From positions 2,021,001-2,085,000 of the forward strand of contig NZ_JBGGGT010000002.1 in the NCBI RefSeq assembly GCF_041276405.1: 64,000 nt of DNA, written 5' to 3'. Positions 44,629 to 53,073 of this stretch are shown piece after piece. The notes beneath the pieces were generated by a model, which was not told the origin of the DNA, did no database searches, and saw nothing but the letters and a program-made list of their open reading frames with translations. The position numbers were made by a program, and so were the translations under genes. How positions within the stretch are numbered: the first letter of the stretch is position 1; every line of letters begins with the position of its first letter. The DNA is from Microvirga sp. TS319 (lineage in GTDB: Bacteria; Pseudomonadota; Alphaproteobacteria; Rhizobiales; Beijerinckiaceae).

Positions 44629-46290
44629 ATGAGTCATCCCAATGGTCCCCGCACAGGCCGTCCCCCTACATATGCGCCGCACGGAGTGGTCACGACGCCG
44701 CATTATCTCGCCAGCGCCGCGGGGCTGAACATGTTGCAGCAAGGCGGCACGGCGGTTGATGCCGCCATTGCCGCCAATACCGTGCTGTGCGTCGTCTATC
44801 CCCACATGTCGGGACTGGGCGGCGATGGATTCTGGCTGATCGCTGAGCCGGGCAACGGCCGTGTGCACGGCGTCAATGCCAGCGGACCGGCCGCGCGCGC
44901 CGCAACGCCCGACTACTACCTTCCCCGCAGCAAGGACAACGAGATCCCCACCCGCGGCGCGCTCAGCGTGCTGACCGTTCCGGGCGCAATCGACGGCTGG
45001 CGGCTGGCGCATGACCGGTTCGGTCGCTTGCCTTGGGAGAGGCTCTTCGAAGCTGCCATCGACTATGCGCGCGGGGGCATGGCCGTCACCCGCTCGCTGG
45101 CCGACTGGCTGGTCCATGACGAGCCGATCCTCAGCTCCTATCCCGAGACGGCGGCCATCTTTCTGCCTGGCAGGCGCGCTCCGCGCGACGGTGACAAGCT
45201 GGTGCAGGCAGACCTTGCCCGCTCTCTCGAGCTGGTCGCCAGTCAGGGCGCTCGCAAGGGATTCTACGAAGGGGAGATCGCCCGGCGCATCTGCGCATCG
45301 TTGCAACCCCAGGGCTCACCCCTCGCAGCCGAAGACTTTGCCGCCTTCCAGGCCGAGTGGGTCGAGCCGATCGCGGGGACCTACCGTGACTATGACGTGT
45401 ATCAACTCCCGCCCAGCACGCAGGGTTTCACTGCACTCCAAATCCTCAAGCTCATCGAAGGATTCGACGTTTCCAGATGGGGCGAAGGCACGGCCGACTA
45501 CTACCACCACATCGTCGAGGCCGTTAAGCTTGCCTTCGCCGATCGTGAGGAATGGCTCACCGATCCACGCTTCGTGAACATCCCCGTGCAGCGGATGATC
45601 AGCAAGGAGTATGTCGACGAGCGTCGCGGTCTGATTGATTCCGAGCGCGCGCTCGATATCGGGCAGGTACCGGCAGGCATCGCCTACGAGCATCCACACG
45701 AACGGCGGGCGCCCGAGGGCGATACGTGCTATTTCTGCGCCGCAGACCGGGATGGAATGGTCGTGTCGCTGATCCAGTCCATCTACCACGACTTCGGCAG
45801 CGCCATGGTCGGCGGCGATACCGGCATCATCCTGCAGAATCGCGGCTCCTTCTTCTCGCTCGACGAGAAGCACCCCAATCACCTGCAACCGGGCAAACGT
45901 ACCTTCCACACGCTCATCCCGGCACTGCTCATGCGCAACGGCCAGCCCTATCTCGCCTACGGATCAATGGGCGGCGAAGGGCAGCCGCAGTCGCAGGCGG
46001 CGATAGTCACCCGTATCATCGACTTCGGCTATGACGTGCAGCAGGCGCTCGAAGCGCCGCGCTGGCTGATGGGCCGGACCTGGGGCACCAAGACGCGCAA
46101 CCTGACTCTTGAGGGTCGCGTCCCCGACGAAGTCGCGCGCGAACTCAAACGGCGGGGCCAACCCGTCCAGATGGTCACCGACTGGAATGATAATCTCGGG
46201 CACGCATCCGCGATCCGCGTCGATCGCGAACAGGGCTTTTTCGAAGGCGGTGCCGATCCGCGCGGCGACGGTGCCGCGCTCGGCTACTGA
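44629..46290 (+). CDS. Gamma-glutamyltransferase family protein
   Basis: A 553-residue N-terminal nucleophile hydrolase that transfers or hydrolyses gamma-glutamyl groups (glutathione and relatives), self-cleaved into two subunits. The N-terminal YAPHGVVTTPHYLASAAGL and VLCVVYPHMSGLGGDGFWL regions are family features, and the nucleophile is T366 in EGDTCYFCAADRDG. There is no obvious signal peptide, so this is a cytoplasmic type. ATG 44629 is preferred over the GTG three bases earlier because of the AGGAGG spacing. It is grouped with an LctP permease and an SLC13 transporter. Confidence 0.9.
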   Translation: MSHPNGPRTGRPPTYAPHGVVTTPHYLASAAGLNMLQQGGTAVDAAIAANTVLCVVYPHMSGLGGDGFWLIAEPGNGRVHGVNASGPAARAATPDYYLPRSKDNEIPTRGALSVLTVPGAIDGWRLAHDRFGRLPWERLFEAAIDYARGGMAVTRSLADWLVHDEPILSSYPETAAIFLPGRRAPRDGDKLVQADLARSLELVASQGARKGFYEGEIARRICASLQPQGSPLAAEDFAAFQAEWVEPIAGTYRDYDVYQLPPSTQGFTALQILKLIEGFDVSRWGEGTADYYHHIVEAVKLAFADREEWLTDPRFVNIPVQRMISKEYVDERRGLIDSERALDIGQVPAGIAYEHPHERRAPEGDTCYFCAADRDGMVVSLIQSIYHDFGSAMVGGDTGIILQNRGSFFSLDEKHPNHLQPGKRTFHTLIPALLMRNGQPYLAYGSMGGEGQPQSQAAIVTRIIDFGYDVQQALEAPRWLMGRTWGTKTRNLTLEGRVPDEVARELKRRGQPVQMVTDWNDNLGHASAIRVDREQGFFEGGADPRGDGAALGY

Positions 46291-46343
46291 GACGCCAGCA
46301 AGACGATACGGGAGCAGAAGGGAGCGCACCATGGAATACGTTT

Positions 46344-46433
46344 ATGTCGGACGCACTGAACTCGTTGGCCTTCAGCCATGACATCCAGCAGGCGCTCGAG
46401 GCGCCGCGCTGGCTCATCCGGGTGACACCGTGA
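46344..46433 (+). pseudogene. Fragment of a second gamma-glutamyltransferase gene
   Basis: The frame at 46344 reads MSDALNSLAF, then SHDIQQALEAPRWLI. The last part matches YDVQQALEAPRWLM of the complete gene just upstream (about 46030-46070), with matching DNA cagcaggcgctcga(a/g)gcgccgcgctggct. It ends where the next gene starts. Probably the scar of a tandem duplication or recombination. Confidence 0.7.
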
Positions 46434-48244
46434 ACGACATCGCGCTCACGCTGTCGATCATTGGCCTGGCGCTAGTGCTGTTCGCCTGGAACCCGGTGCC
46501 TGCGGTCATCGTCGCCATCGGGGCCTCCCTGGCGCTCTACGTCACCGGTGTCCTCACCATGCCCGAGGCTCTGACCGGCTTCGGTGACCCTGTGGTGATC
46601 CTGATCGCCGCGCTGCTTGCCATCGCGGTGGCCGTCGAGACGGCCGGGGTCGGCGCCTGGGCGGGCCAGCTTCTCTTGCGTCTCAGCGGCGCCAGCAAAA
46701 CCACGCTTATTGTCGCACTCATGGTCGTCGCAGCAATCTTCAGCGGGCTGATCGGCATGAACGGTGCCGTCGCCGCCATGCTGCCGGTGACCGTCATCAT
46801 CACGGTCCGGACGGGGATCGCGCCGTCGCAGCTGATGATCCCTCTCGCTCTGGCGTGCCTGAAGGGTGCTAAGCTCACTCTGCTCGGCTCCCCGGTCAAC
46901 GTCATCGCCGCCACTCAAGCCGAAGAGATGGGCGTCGGCCACATCGGTTTCTTTGCGTGGTCCGTGCTCGGCATCCCGCAGCTCATCGGATCGATCATCA
47001 TCGTCCTCTGGCTCGGCAAGCGGCTGCTGCCCGAGCGGCGGAGCGAGGCGCTCCCGGCCGACTTCAGCGGTCACGCCCACAAGCTTGTGCAGCACTACAA
47101 TCTCGAACACGGGCTGCATCAGCTGGGGGTGCCGGCCAGCTCGCCCCTCGCGGGTACGTCGCGCAAGGCCATCGACCTCAACCCGTACCCCGGTGTGCGC
47201 GCCGTCGCCTTCCTCAGTCGCGAGGATGGGCGACCGCTCGAGCGCGATCGCCTCGAGGCAGGCGATCTGATCCTCGTCCGCGGCGACGGCCACGAGGTCG
47301 ACCGGCTGGCCGCCAACCTGCAGCTGGAGGTACGCGAGCACGGCGATAAGGCGGCCTTGGGCGACGTACTCCTCTCGCGGCACTCCGGTTTGGCCGAGGT
47401 CGTCATCCCCGAGCGGTCGGCATTGATCGGGAGTACGGTCTTCCCAGGCATGACCAGTGAGGACCATGAGGTGATGGTGCTGGCGGTGCAGCGCGGCGGA
47501 GCCGAGCTGGTCCGCCCGCAGCTCACTCTCCGCGCGGGCGACCACATGCTGCTGCAGGGCAGTTGGCCGGCCCTGGAGCGCTACCTGTCCAGCGCCCACC
47601 TGCTTGTCATCGACTCGCCCGACGAGGTCCGTGTGCAGGCAGTGGCGCTCGGCCGGGGCGCGAAGCGCGTCTTCGCGATCTTGGCGCTGCTGGTCGTGCT
47701 TCTGGTCTTCAATATCATGCCTGCGCCGATCGCGTGCCTCGTCTGCGCCTGTCTCGTAGTGATCACGGGCGTCGTGCGCGTGCCGCAGATCTATCGCGGT
47801 CTCGACTGGAACACCGTCCTGCTGATCGGCGCCATGATCGCGCCCGCTCGCGCGATGGAGAAGAGCGGCGCCGCCGAGATGATCGGTAACCACATCGTCA
47901 GCCTGCTCGGCGACTTCGGCCCGACCGCTGTGCTCGTCGGCATTTTCCTTGCCGCAACCCTGATCACGCAATTCATCTCCAACACCTCGACGGCCCTGGT
48001 GATGATGCCGATCGCGTTCGCGGCGGCGAAGGACATGAACGTGTCGGCCCTGCCGATGGTCATGAGCGTGGCGATGGGGGCCAGCGCGTCCTTCCTGACC
48101 CCGTTTGCCAACGGCGTAAGTCTGATGGTCTATGGACCGGGCGGCTACAAGTTTGATGACTTCTGGCGCCTCGGCTTGGTCGTGTTGATCTGGACCCTCA
48201 TCGTGACGGTCATCGTCACCCCGTTCTATTGGCCGTACCACTGA
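46430..48244 (+). CDS. SLC13/DASS family transporter with two RCK (TrkA-C) domains
   Basis: A 604-residue membrane protein: an N-terminal transporter half (about residues 1-200), two central cytosolic TrkA-C/RCK-type domains (about 215-300, NPYPGVRAVAFLSREDGRPL-like, and 315-400, IPERSALIGSTVFPGMTSED-like), and a C-terminal half with ISNTSTALVMMPIA and GASASFLTPFANGV. This layout occurs in algal SLT sulfate transporters and many bacterial SLC13 proteins. Sulfate or dicarboxylate are the usual substrates. GTG 46430 starts inside the upstream fragment's stop (CCGTGA). It belongs to the permease-GGT cluster. Confidence 0.88.
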   Translation: MNDIALTLSIIGLALVLFAWNPVPAVIVAIGASLALYVTGVLTMPEALTGFGDPVVILIAALLAIAVAVETAGVGAWAGQLLLRLSGASKTTLIVALMVVAAIFSGLIGMNGAVAAMLPVTVIITVRTGIAPSQLMIPLALACLKGAKLTLLGSPVNVIAATQAEEMGVGHIGFFAWSVLGIPQLIGSIIIVLWLGKRLLPERRSEALPADFSGHAHKLVQHYNLEHGLHQLGVPASSPLAGTSRKAIDLNPYPGVRAVAFLSREDGRPLERDRLEAGDLILVRGDGHEVDRLAANLQLEVREHGDKAALGDVLLSRHSGLAEVVIPERSALIGSTVFPGMTSEDHEVMVLAVQRGGAELVRPQLTLRAGDHMLLQGSWPALERYLSSAHLLVIDSPDEVRVQAVALGRGAKRVFAILALLVVLLVFNIMPAPIACLVCACLVVITGVVRVPQIYRGLDWNTVLLIGAMIAPARAMEKSGAAEMIGNHIVSLLGDFGPTAVLVGIFLAATLITQFISNTSTALVMMPIAFAAAKDMNVSALPMVMSVAMGASASFLTPFANGVSLMVYGPGGYKFDDFWRLGLVVLIWTLIVTVIVTPFYWPYH

Positions 48245-48755
48245 GCGAACACACGCGGGTGCCAGTACACCCTTCCTCCCACGAGAAACGCACCCGCGGC
48301 GTCCTCGACATCATCCGCGGGATCGTTCGAGAGCCCATGCGCCTTCCGCTTGCGGCGGCGGACCATTATGGGGTGTTCGGCGATGTGGGCGAGGCCTGTC
48401 CATGGCTAGAGCATCGGACGTGAAATCGAACTCACGTCCGATGCTCTAAGCCTATGTTTTTGAGCATCTTTTCACGCAAAACCGGTTCCCACTTTTGCGT
48501 CCGGTGCTCTAGCGCATCGTGCGAAAAAGTGGACCCGGTTTTTCGCAAGAACGATGCGCTCTTTCCAGCAAGGGAGCATCGGATCGATCCCAAAAGTGGA
48601 TTCCACTTTTCACGTCCGATGCTCTAGCCTTCTGTCCGCCTCATTGGGTGCTCATACTCGATCGCATGCCGAGATCCCGATGGTCGATATCCTGCGATGG
48701 GCGTATGCGGGATCCCAACCCGGGGCAGCCCTGAAGCTATGCGACTGGGGGTTCC
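48245..48755. other. Gap with degenerate sequence and repeats
   Basis: About 160 bp after the SLC13 stop (48245-48406) look like decayed coding DNA but match nothing I recognise. The rest is the repeat block and the upstream region of the next gene. Confidence 0.45.
48407..48628. repeat. Interspersed hairpin repeats, copies 13a and 13b
   Basis: ctagagcatcggacgtgaaatcg ... cacgcaaaaccggttccc ... ccggtgctctag, then agcgcatcgtgcgaaaaagtgg ... cgtccgatgctctag. Two complete elements of the two subtypes in tandem make this the best reference copy. Confidence 0.88.
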
Positions 48756-49217
48756 ATGAATCCAGCCCTTCGCGATGAAATCCTCGCCATCCTTGCCGGC
48801 GCGAACGACATGAACATCGCAACGGTCCGCAGCGACGGCTACCCGCACGCAACGACGGTCAGCTATGCCAATGATGGCCTGATCCTCTATTTCGGCTGCG
48901 CGGGGGTCTCCCAGAAGGCCCGGAACCTGGCCCGCAATGACAAGGTCTCGCTCACGATCAATCTGCCCTATACCGATTGGGGCGAGATCCGTGGCGTATC
49001 GATGGGGGGCCGGGCGGCCCGCATCAGCGAGCCGCGGGAGATCGAGCAGGCGGCACAGTTCCTGGCGCGGAAGTTTCCAAGAGGGGTGGCCGAGTATGCA
49101 TCCGATGGAATGCCGGGCATTGCCTTCTTTCGCGTCATGCCCGAGGTGATCTCGGTCCTCGACTACCGCAAAGGCTTTGGGCACACCGACTTGGTGCGGG
49201 ATCATGGCGATCCTTAG
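48756..49217 (+). CDS. Pyridoxamine 5'-phosphate oxidase-like flavin/F420-fold protein
   Basis: A 153-residue split-barrel protein. The N-terminal segment MNIATVRSDGYPHATTVSYA and the ILYFGCAGVSQKARNLARN region are typical of the PNPOx-like family, which binds FMN, F420 or haem. It is too short for true PdxH and lacks its C-terminal domain. The biological substrate is unknown. It lies alone between repeat copies; the next repeat begins at its stop codon. Confidence 0.85.
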   Translation: MNPALRDEILAILAGANDMNIATVRSDGYPHATTVSYANDGLILYFGCAGVSQKARNLARNDKVSLTINLPYTDWGEIRGVSMGGRAARISEPREIEQAAQFLARKFPRGVAEYASDGMPGIAFFRVMPEVISVLDYRKGFGHTDLVRDHGDP

Positions 49218-49353
49218 CGCATCGTGCGGACCTGGCGGGCCGCGCTAGCGAAAAGTGGACCCGGTTTTCCGCGCTGAACGATGCGCTCTTCTAGGAGTGG
49301 AGCATCGGATTGGATCCCAAAAGTGGATCCACTTTTCTCGTCCGATGCTCTAG
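49216..49353. repeat. Interspersed hairpin repeat, copy 14
   Basis: agcgcatcgtgcggacctgg, cgctagcgaaaagtggaccc, ggttttccgc, acgatgcgctctt, gagcatcggattgg and cgtccgatgctctag. Confidence 0.85.
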
Positions 49354-50004
49354 GAACGATGGTGCAATGCGGATCACGAGGCTCATGTATCAGCATGACG
49401 ATGTGCTTCAGCATTCAGCAGGATCTCAAACAAGCCTTCGGGGATAATGCCTTGGAGGAGAGGGCTTTGCCGGAGCTGACCGGCACCGGGGCATTAACCT
49501 TCTGAAAGGCGTGAGCAACCCACTCATGACTTTTGGGCCCTGTGCGTTCTGGCCGCACACCCATTCGGATTCCGCAGCTGAGGCAGGCGCAAGTGCGCAT
49601 CTTCCTGATCGCACGGTTCCTTTTGCCTCAAGCCGGCAAGCTGCTGCACTTCAAAAGTGTTGAGGCTCCCTGTTTTTGAGAGTCCCTCCCCCATAGGGGG
49701 TAGAAACAAATCAGAGAGCCAATGATTTCCTGTGCCACATGCGGGTTTAAGCAAAAAGGCAAGTCGTGCAGATCGTTTTTAAGAATATTTAGAGACGATC
49801 TAGCTGATTCGGGAATGACATCCTATAAAAATTTAATATTAGGACAAGAATAGCACTCATCGAGCGCCGATCTGTTGAAAATTGTTTGTGCCTCGGTGGG
49901 CGCAATGGCCAAGTATTCAAGGTCATTATTTAAGCCTCCTGCGATATGAGGCGATAATCAGGTTCGGTGTTTCGTCGCATCCACTCACGTCAAGGTGCTG
50001 GAGC
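49354..50004. other. AT-richer intergenic region before the type I secretion operon
   Basis: About 650 bp with markedly lower GC from about 49680 on, unlike the rest of the window. A short frame at about 49399-49505 has no good ribosome-binding site. It contains the inverted repeat at 49770-49801 and probably the promoter of the secretion operon. The base composition could mark a transferred segment. Confidence 0.5.
49770..49801. promoter_or_regulatory. Inverted repeat AGATCGT-N18-ACGATCT upstream of the secretion operon
   Basis: Perfect 7-bp arms around an A/T-rich 18-bp centre, about 200 bp before the ATPase start. It could be an operator or an extended hairpin. No known regulator can be named. 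Confidence 0.45.
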
Positions 50005-51738
50005 ATGGTTGGATTACCTTACTCATTGTCCTCCGAACTCGGCGCGGCTCTCAGGCGCAGCCGCGGCGCTCTGATCGGCATCGGAGTGTTCAGCGTCCTG
50101 ACCAACATCCTGACCCTGACGGGCTCATTCTACATGCTGCAGGTCTATGACCGGGTCATTCCGAGCCGCAGCATTCCCACTCTCCTCGGCCTCAGCATCC
50201 TGGCGGCCATGCTCTACGTTGGACAAGGGCTGCTGGATTTCGTCCGCAGCCGCGTCCTGTTGCGTGTCGGTCGGGCGCTCGACGAGGACTTGAGCCAACG
50301 AGTCTTCTCGATCGTCACTTGCCTGCCGCTGCTGGGTAAGTCGAGCAATGACGGGCTGCAGCCCTTGCGCGATCTCGATCAGGTGAGGGGTTTCTTTGCA
50401 AGCAGCGGACCGCTCGCCTTCTTCGATCTGCCCTGGCTGCCGGTTTATCTGTCGATCTGTTTTATCTTTCATCCGTTGATCGGCGCGGCGGCTCTGTCGG
50501 GTGCCATTCTTATGGCCTTCGTGACGGCTCTGGCGGACGCGCTGACCCGAAGGCCCATGCAGGCCGCGGCCCTGCACGGCGCTGGACGCCTCAGTCTCGC
50601 GGAGGCGAGCCGTCGCAACGCCGAAGTGCTGACCGCCATGGGCATGACCGGCCATCTCGGCACGCTCTGGGGCGAGCTCAATCGAAAGCACCTCGACGCG
50701 CATGAGCGTGCCAGCGACGTCTCAGGCGGGCTCGGCGGGTTCACCCGGGTGTTCCGCATGGCCCTGCAATCCGGAGTGTTGGGGCTTGGAGCTTACCTCG
50801 TGATTCAGGGGAAGGCGACCGGAGGCATCATCATCGCAAGCTCCATCCTCACGGCTCGCGCGCTTTCTCCGGTGGAACTCGCCATCGCAAACTGGAAAGG
50901 GTTCGTCGCCGCCCGCCAGAGCTGGAGGCGCTTGAAGGACTTGCTTGCCGCAGTCCCGCTTAAGGAGCGAAATCTCCCGCTGCGGAAGCCGAGCTCGACC
51001 CTTGCTGTCGAGGCGGCCGTCATCGTTCCGCCCGGCGATCAGAAGATCGTGGTGAAGGGCCTATCGTTCCGGCTTGAGAAGGGCTGCGCACTCGGCATCA
51101 TCGGCCCGAGCGGCTCGGGCAAATCCTGTTTGGCGCGCGCGCTCGTCGGCGTGTGGAAGCCGGTCCGAGGAAGCGTCCGGCTCGATGCGGCCACGCTCGA
51201 CCAATGGTCACCGGAGGCGCTCGGCCGGCATGTCGGCTACCTGCCTCAGGACATCGAGCTGTTCGACGGCACCGTGGGTCAGAATATCGCGCGCTTCGAC
51301 CCGGAGGCCGACCCGGAAGCCATCATCTCGGCAGCCGAGACTGCGGGCGTTCACGACATGATCGTGCAGTTGCAGAACGGATATGACACGCGGATCGGCG
51401 ACGGCGGGACGGCGCTTTCGGCGGGGCAGCGCCAGCGCGTGGCACTGGCGCGGGCTCTCTATGGCAATCCCTTCCTGATCGTGCTCGACGAGCCGAACTC
51501 GAATCTCGATGCGGAAGGCGAAGCGGCGCTGTCCGATGCCATCAAGAGCGTGCGGGATCGGGGCGGCATCGCAATCGTGATCGCCCACCGATCGAGTGTC
51601 CTTGCCGCCGTGGATTTCGTGCTCGTCATGAGGGATGGCGAGGGCCAGCTCTTCGGTCCCCGGGACGAAGTGCTGCGCAAGGTCGTCCGGCCGGTTCCTC
51701 CCAAGCAATTGCCTGCCGCAGCCGCAGGAGCCGCGTGA
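50005..51738 (+). CDS. Type I secretion system permease/ATPase (PrtD/HlyB-type ABC)
   Basis: A 577-residue ABC exporter: a transmembrane domain of about five or six helices (residues 1-320) and a nucleotide-binding domain with Walker A GPSGSGKSC, the signature LSAGQRQRVALARAL, Walker B FLIVLDEPNSN and the H-loop IVIAHRSS. There is no N-terminal C39 peptidase-like domain, as in PrtD. It powers one-step export of unfolded proteins with a C-terminal signal. The ATG at 50005 is supported by GGAG just upstream; the frame extends further into the intergenic region. It overlaps the adaptor gene by one base. Confidence 0.93.
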   Translation: MVGLPYSLSSELGAALRRSRGALIGIGVFSVLTNILTLTGSFYMLQVYDRVIPSRSIPTLLGLSILAAMLYVGQGLLDFVRSRVLLRVGRALDEDLSQRVFSIVTCLPLLGKSSNDGLQPLRDLDQVRGFFASSGPLAFFDLPWLPVYLSICFIFHPLIGAAALSGAILMAFVTALADALTRRPMQAAALHGAGRLSLAEASRRNAEVLTAMGMTGHLGTLWGELNRKHLDAHERASDVSGGLGGFTRVFRMALQSGVLGLGAYLVIQGKATGGIIIASSILTARALSPVELAIANWKGFVAARQSWRRLKDLLAAVPLKERNLPLRKPSSTLAVEAAVIVPPGDQKIVVKGLSFRLEKGCALGIIGPSGSGKSCLARALVGVWKPVRGSVRLDAATLDQWSPEALGRHVGYLPQDIELFDGTVGQNIARFDPEADPEAIISAAETAGVHDMIVQLQNGYDTRIGDGGTALSAGQRQRVALARALYGNPFLIVLDEPNSNLDAEGEAALSDAIKSVRDRGGIAIVIAHRSSVLAAVDFVLVMRDGEGQLFGPRDEVLRKVVRPVPPKQLPAAAAGAA

Positions 51739-53048
51739 TGCAACAGCGATCATCCTCCCCGACGAGCCACGCCATGCGCCGGTACCTGCTCCTGGGCACC
51801 GCGACCGCCTGCATGCTGGTCTTCGGCGTCGGCGGATGGGCAGCGACGACGGAGCTGGCGGGAGCCGTGATCGCCCCGAGCGTTCTCGTGGTGGATTCCA
51901 ATGTGAAGAAAGTTCAGCACCCGACAGGGGGCGTCGTGGATGTTCTTCGCGTTCGAGATGGCGATCGCGTCCAGGCAGGAGATCTGCTGGTGAGATTGGA
52001 CGAGACCGTGACGCAGGCCAACCTCGCCGTCGTCCAGAAAGACTTGACCGAACTCTCAGCGCGTCGAGCCAGGGAGGAGGCGGAGCGCGACGGAGAGGAA
52101 GCAATCGTCTTTCCGGCGGATCTTCTCGCACAACGCAGTGATCCCGAGGTCGCCTTGGTCATCACCGGCGAGGAACGCCTGTTCGCCATGAGACGGGCCG
52201 CCCGGGAAGGTCAGAAGTCACAGCTCAAGGAGCGCATCGGCCAGCTTAAGGAAGAGATGCAGGGCCTCAGCGAGCAGATTAGCGCCAAGGACTCCGAGAT
52301 CCAATTGATTGGGCAGGAGCTCAAGGGTGTACGCGAGCTTTGGCAGAAGAACCTCGTTCCGCTCACGCGGGTGACGGCACTCGAGCGTGATGGTGCGCGC
52401 CTGGGCGGCGAGCGCGGAGCGCTCGTCGCGGCCCTCGCGCAGGCGAAGGGCAAGATCAGCGAGACCGAGCTGCAGATCTTGCAGGTCGACCAGGATCTGC
52501 GGGCCGAGGTTGGCAGGGACCTGGCCGAGGTCAGGGCGAAGATCTCGGAGCTGGTCGAGAAGCGGGTTGCGGCCCAGGATCAGCTCAAACGCGTCGACAT
52601 CCGTTCGCCACAGGACGGGATCGTGCATCAGCTCTCGATTCATACGGTAGGGGGCGTCGTTACCGCGGGGGAGCCGATCATGCTCATCGTGCCCGAGGGC
52701 GATGCACTGACAGTCGAAGCGAAGATTGCCCCTCAGGACATTGATCAGGTCCGGATCGGGCATAAGGCGGTGTTGCGTTTTACCGCCTTCAGCCGACGCA
52801 CCACACCGGAACTGAACGGTGAGGTGAGCCGGATCTCCGCTGATATCAGCCAGGACGAGAAGACTGGTACCAGCTTCTATACGGTCCGGATCGCACTGCC
52901 TCAGTCCGAGATCGACCGCCTGAAGGGCTTGAGGCTTGTGCCCGGCATGCCGGTCGAGAGCTTCATCCAGACAGGCGAGCGAACAGTGGTGTCGTATCTC
53001 ACCAAGCCCTTAAGAGATCAATTGATGAAGGCTTGGCGGGAAAACTAA
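51738..53048 (+). CDS. Type I secretion membrane fusion protein (HlyD/PrtE family)
   Basis: A 436-residue periplasmic adaptor that links the inner-membrane ABC exporter to a TolC-type outer-membrane channel. One N-terminal transmembrane helix (about residues 16-40) is followed by a lipoyl/barrel-sandwich half (VQHPTGGVVDVLRVRDGDRV), a long coiled coil (about 95-290) and the second half with DIRSPQDGIVHQL and a C-terminal beta-barrel. It overlaps the ATPase stop as TGATG, so the two are coupled. No tolC homologue is encoded next to it; a shared one elsewhere is likely. Confidence 0.92.
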   Translation: MQQRSSSPTSHAMRRYLLLGTATACMLVFGVGGWAATTELAGAVIAPSVLVVDSNVKKVQHPTGGVVDVLRVRDGDRVQAGDLLVRLDETVTQANLAVVQKDLTELSARRAREEAERDGEEAIVFPADLLAQRSDPEVALVITGEERLFAMRRAAREGQKSQLKERIGQLKEEMQGLSEQISAKDSEIQLIGQELKGVRELWQKNLVPLTRVTALERDGARLGGERGALVAALAQAKGKISETELQILQVDQDLRAEVGRDLAEVRAKISELVEKRVAAQDQLKRVDIRSPQDGIVHQLSIHTVGGVVTAGEPIMLIVPEGDALTVEAKIAPQDIDQVRIGHKAVLRFTAFSRRTTPELNGEVSRISADISQDEKTGTSFYTVRIALPQSEIDRLKGLRLVPGMPVESFIQTGERTVVSYLTKPLRDQLMKAWREN

Positions 53049-53073
53049 TCCAGCAGAGCAAAGGAGATGCTCA

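Noticed and set aside
46472..48241. 589-codon minus-strand frame opposite the SLC13 gene
   Set aside because: Highly charged low-complexity shadow; the plus strand gives membrane helices and RCK domains.
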